DNA of 64,000 bases from SHLQ01 sp033344795. GTDB taxonomy: Bacteria > Actinomycetota > Acidimicrobiia > Acidimicrobiales > SHLQ01. Below, piece by piece: positions 61,892 through 64,000 of the stretch. Each line of letters begins with the position of its first letter. Position 1 is the stretch's first letter. Under the pieces are notes generated by a model. That model worked only from the letters and a program-made list of their open reading frames with translations, was not told where the DNA came from and searched no databases. Location: positions 3,038,001 to 3,102,000 of the forward strand of contig JAWPMS010000001.1 in assembly GCA_033344795.1 (NCBI GenBank), given 5' to 3'. The translations under genes and the position numbers were made by a program.

Positions 61892-62770
61892 TTAAGTGAT
61901 CGAACAGATGTGTTCGATCAGGACGCCAAAGTGATGCAGTTGCATGCCGACTGAGAGGCCGGCGATCGCCAAGATTACCACCGCGAGCGAAGACACCGGT
62001 CGGCTGGCCAACTGCTCGCGATCGGGCCACAAGAGTGCTTCGACCCGTCGTGCGACCGAGCCACCTCCCAATGCTGGAAGCGCTGAAGCCGACGGGCCGA
62101 GTGCGGCAGTCCCGATGGCGCGCGCTACCGCAGGCCGGCTATTGACCTGTTCTGCAGCGGCTTCATCGGCAGCTCGCTCGGTCGCGTGGCGAAGCTGTCC
62201 TGCGAGCGGACGGAGGATCGGCAACACTGCGACGCAAACCTCAGCTAGCAATGTGTGCCGATGGTGCCCGAGTTGCAAGTGCGCCCGCTCGTGGGCGAAA
62301 ACTGCTCGACGCTCAGTGGGGCTGAGGGAGGCGAGAAGGCCGGTTGAGACGACCACGCAACCGGCCTTCGAAGGGATCGCGTACGCGATGAATCGCGTGT
62401 CTGTAACGATGGAGACCCGCTCGCCCGCAGCAACCGATCGAACCGCTCGAAATCGCGCAAACACAACGCGAGAGACTCGCGCAGACGCAAACATCAAGGC
62501 CACGAGAGAGGTAGTCCCTGCTGCGGCACCGACTTGATGATCCAAGGGAATCGCCGGGCACCAGTCGGTCAGGATTGTCGAACGGGAGGGGCCGAGAACA
62601 AAGCCGGCCGCCGTCGCAGCAGCGAGGGCTACTGCCGCCCCGGCCGCGAGAAGCATTGAGCAAGAAAGCACGGGTAGCGCAACGTGCGGCTTGAGGCGCC
62701 AATCGAATAAGCCCATCGCCGAAACGAGGGCTACGGCGACGAGAGTCGGGAGAGCGAACTCGGCCGTCAC
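61892..62770 (-). CDS. M56-family membrane zinc metalloprotease, BlaR1/MecR1-like without sensor domain
   Basis: 292 residues. Membrane helices near 8-22, 33-60, 82-105 and 262-278. The zinc site is HERAHLQLGHH (HExxH at 160-164) with a downstream Glu in ATERAADEAAAEQ. BlaR1 proteins are about 600 residues because of an outer penicillin-binding domain; here it is missing. The family cleaves the BlaI repressor after signal. Its ATG overlaps the BlaI stop as ATGA. How copper would be sensed is unknown; His residues in the C-terminal MQLHHFGVLIEHICS might contribute. Confidence 0.9.
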   Translation of the reverse strand: MTAEFALPTLVAVALVSAMGLFDWRLKPHVALPVLSCSMLLAAGAAVALAAATAAGFVLGPSRSTILTDWCPAIPLDHQVGAAAGTTSLVALMFASARVSRVVFARFRAVRSVAAGERVSIVTDTRFIAYAIPSKAGCVVVSTGLLASLSPTERRAVFAHERAHLQLGHHRHTLLAEVCVAVLPILRPLAGQLRHATERAADEAAAEQVNSRPAVARAIGTAALGPSASALPALGGGSVARRVEALLWPDREQLASRPVSSLAVVILAIAGLSVGMQLHHFGVLIEHICSIT

Positions 62771-63123
62771 GCACCAGCCTCATCGAGCGCGCGGCGAAGA
62801 TCGGATGTCTCTTTGGTGCTCAGGGTTTCGACGAACGAACTCAAAACGGCGCGTCGATCGGCTGCCGCCTCGAGGTGGCCATGCATCTGTTCCGCGCGAT
62901 GCGGCGCCTCGGCTCTCGAAGGCCAGTACGCGTATGCCCGGCCGCGCCGCTCGCGCTCAAGCGCTTCCTTTGAATGGAGCCGGTTCAACACTGTCATCAC
63001 CGTCGTGTAGGCAAGGTCTGGCGCCACAGCATCATGGACCTGCCCTGGGGTCGAAGGTTCACCAATCGCCCACAAGAACTCAAGTACAGCTGCCTCTAGC
63101 TCTCCGTTTGCGCGTCGCTCCAT
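62767..63123 (-). CDS. BlaI/MecI/CopY-family transcriptional repressor
   Basis: 118 residues. The winged-helix core reads LEAAVLEFLWAIGEPSTPGQVHDAV, then LAYTTVMTVLNRLHSKEALERERRGRAYAYWP (in parts), with a dimerisation end. It has no Cys, unlike CopY, so metal is not sensed by a CxC site; release would need cleavage by the M56 partner. I chose ATG 63123 (MERRANGELE) with ribosome site GGAGGT; the frame is open to 63336. A hairpin CCTCC-GCTA-GGAGG (63132-63145) covers the ribosome site. Confidence 0.92.
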   Translation of the reverse strand: MERRANGELEAAVLEFLWAIGEPSTPGQVHDAVAPDLAYTTVMTVLNRLHSKEALERERRGRAYAYWPSRAEAPHRAEQMHGHLEAAADRRAVLSSFVETLSTKETSDLRRALDEAGA

Positions 63124-63430
63124 AGCCGTCACCTCCGCTAGGAGGATAGTACGGGGAGTCTCTGATGGTCCCTCGACGCCCGATTCGCCGGGTGGAGTGT
63201 CCGCTGTTGATGCTGACATGGCTGGATGAGTCTTCAGTGGTGAGATTCGAATCGCTCGGCTTGAGGCTTTGGCGCGGGCATCTGAACCAATCCTCGTTCG
63301 ACGTCTACGACAGAGTGTCGTAAAAGTTGGTGACAATCACTCAAGGTCTGTAGTCGGCGACCGATTCGACGAACGTGAGCGAACGGCTCGGCGGAGAAGG
63401 GTCGATTGACGATTGCGATGGCGAGGAGCC
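63124..63430. other. 307-bp region without a gene between blaI and the last gene
   Basis: No convincing coding sequence on either strand. It contains the blaI ribosome-site hairpin (63132-63145), a half-site GATAGTA (63145-63151), and the palindrome at 63306-63322. Promoters for the blaI operon and for the gene at 63431 must lie here, but I cannot name clear -10/-35 pairs. Confidence 0.6.
63306..63322. promoter_or_regulatory. Perfect BlaI-type 7-3-7 operator
   Basis: TACGACA-GAG-TGTCGTA is a perfect 7-bp dyad around three bases, the best example of the family in the window. It is 109 bp before the gene at 63431 and 183 bp before the blaI start, so it may control either. Confidence 0.7.
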
Positions 63431-64000
63431 ATGACCAGACTTCCATCGACGGATGAGGAAAGGCCTAATTCGCCGACCCTGCTAATCGTTGCCGTAGTGC
63501 TCCTCGCCCTCGGATTCGGCTACTTCGGATTCGAGCTATACAGCTCGGCCCGCGACACAGCCGAGGCGCGCAACAATGCGAACGAATTCGTTGACTCCTT
63601 CGAAGACAACATGGTCTTGGAGGACGTCCTGGGGAGCCCAGAACCTCCGGCTTCGATTCCGTACAGCAACGACAGCCCGGTTGCTCCACGTACCTCATCG
63701 CCACAGTCGTCGATTGCCCCGAGTTCCACCGGCTTGACGACCACGAGCCTGCCGTCCATCGATCCACAGGAGATTGCCGTCGTATTTATCAATCGCGTGC
63801 CCGGCGAGGACTACGGCAAGGTCGGATATCTCGATTCGTCAGGCGATCGGAAACTCGCGGATCTTGACTGCAGCCGAATCGATGCCAACCAATACGGCGG
63901 CATCTGTCTCTCGGCAACCGCAGGTCTCGGAGGCTCCGGTCGCGGGTACCTTCTCGATGCCTCGCTGAGGCCGGGACTTCGGTTTGGGGTCAACCGCCCG
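63431..64000 (+). CDS. Membrane-anchored extracytoplasmic protein, unknown, 5' part
   Basis: The frame opens at ATG 63431, with GAGGAG just upstream, and is still open at the window end (190 codons seen). An N-terminal membrane anchor (PTLLIVAVVLLALGFGYFGF, about residues 15-34) precedes a Ser/Thr/Pro-rich linker (SSPQSSIAPSSTGLTTTSLP) and the start of a domain with DYGKVGYLDSSGDRKLADL and SGRGYLLDASLRPGL, which resembles beta-propeller or TolB-like blades. I do not recognise it. Its position by the BlaI box at 63306 suggests it belongs to the copper island. Confidence 0.78.
   Translation, partial: MTRLPSTDEERPNSPTLLIVAVVLLALGFGYFGFELYSSARDTAEARNNANEFVDSFEDNMVLEDVLGSPEPPASIPYSNDSPVAPRTSSPQSSIAPSSTGLTTTSLPSIDPQEIAVVFINRVPGEDYGKVGYLDSSGDRKLADLDCSRIDANQYGGICLSATAGLGGSGRGYLLDASLRPGLRFGVNRP

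Overview
The window looks like a chromosomal segment of a high-GC actinobacterium, probably class Acidimicrobiia (Ilumatobacter-like). This is inferred from frequent GTG starts, a mycobacterial MabA-like FabG, the actinobacterial gene blocks pdtaR-polA-rpsA and coaE-uvrB-uvrA, an actinobacterial RapZ next to uvrC, and a protein with an N-terminal tryptophan-rich motif of the DUF2510-like kind. There is no rRNA, CRISPR array, transposase or integrase. Two tRNA-Leu genes are present.

Layout. 1-8.4 kb: the end of pdxT, then yebC; a minus-strand type II fatty-acid operon fabD-fabH-fabG-acpP-fabF followed by a Nudix hydrolase; an HxlR regulator divergent from a small membrane protein; tRNA-Leu(CAA); a coiled-coil protein coupled to an ANTAR response regulator. 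8.5-13.6 kb: polA, a methyltransferase, rpsA. 13.8-25 kb: a Tad/Flp pilus locus (cpaB, tadZ, tadA, a vWA-TadB fusion, tadC, two Flp pilins) with a NarL-type response regulator, a GT87-like membrane protein and a sensor kinase; it separates rpsA from coaE. 25.2-35 kb: coaE, uvrB, uvrA, a second GT87-like protein, an SpsF-like protein and uvrC. 35-44 kb: a membrane-anchored beta-propeller protein, a methyltransferase, rapZ, then gap-pgk-tpiA-secG and a solute-binding lipoprotein. 44-45.6 kb: a DUF418-type membrane protein, followed by tRNA-Leu(AAG).

45.8-64 kb is a copper-handling island: two multicopper oxidases, a CPH-type ATPase (CopB), a CPC-type ATPase (CopA), two CopZ-like chaperones, a CopC-CopD fusion, a c-type cytochrome lipoprotein, a CcdA-like protein, a MerR-family regulator and a BlaI/M56-protease pair. 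Two operator families can be read by eye. MerR-type promoters (TTGACC, 20-bp spacer, -10) precede copB, a propeller lipoprotein gene, the second oxidase and copA, and three of these start codons sit at the predicted transcription start. A 7-3-7 palindrome of the form TAC-K-ACA/TGT-M-GTA, which I assign to BlaI, lies before copCD, before a ferric-reductase-like gene and at two other places. Two genes here (a vanadium-haloperoxidase-like gene and ccdA) carry single-base frameshifts that can be repaired exactly.

The most unusual items are the two copper regulons with leaderless starts, a GAPDH with a histone-H1-like lysine tail, a FabD fused to a lysine-less biotinyl-like domain, tandem 59-bp double-hairpin repeats between pgk and tpiA, 57-bp repeats that encode the CoaE tail and recur inverted upstream of the gene, a vWA-TadB fusion, and a structured U-rich rpsA leader. 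All statements come from reading the sequence and from general family knowledge; no searches were run.
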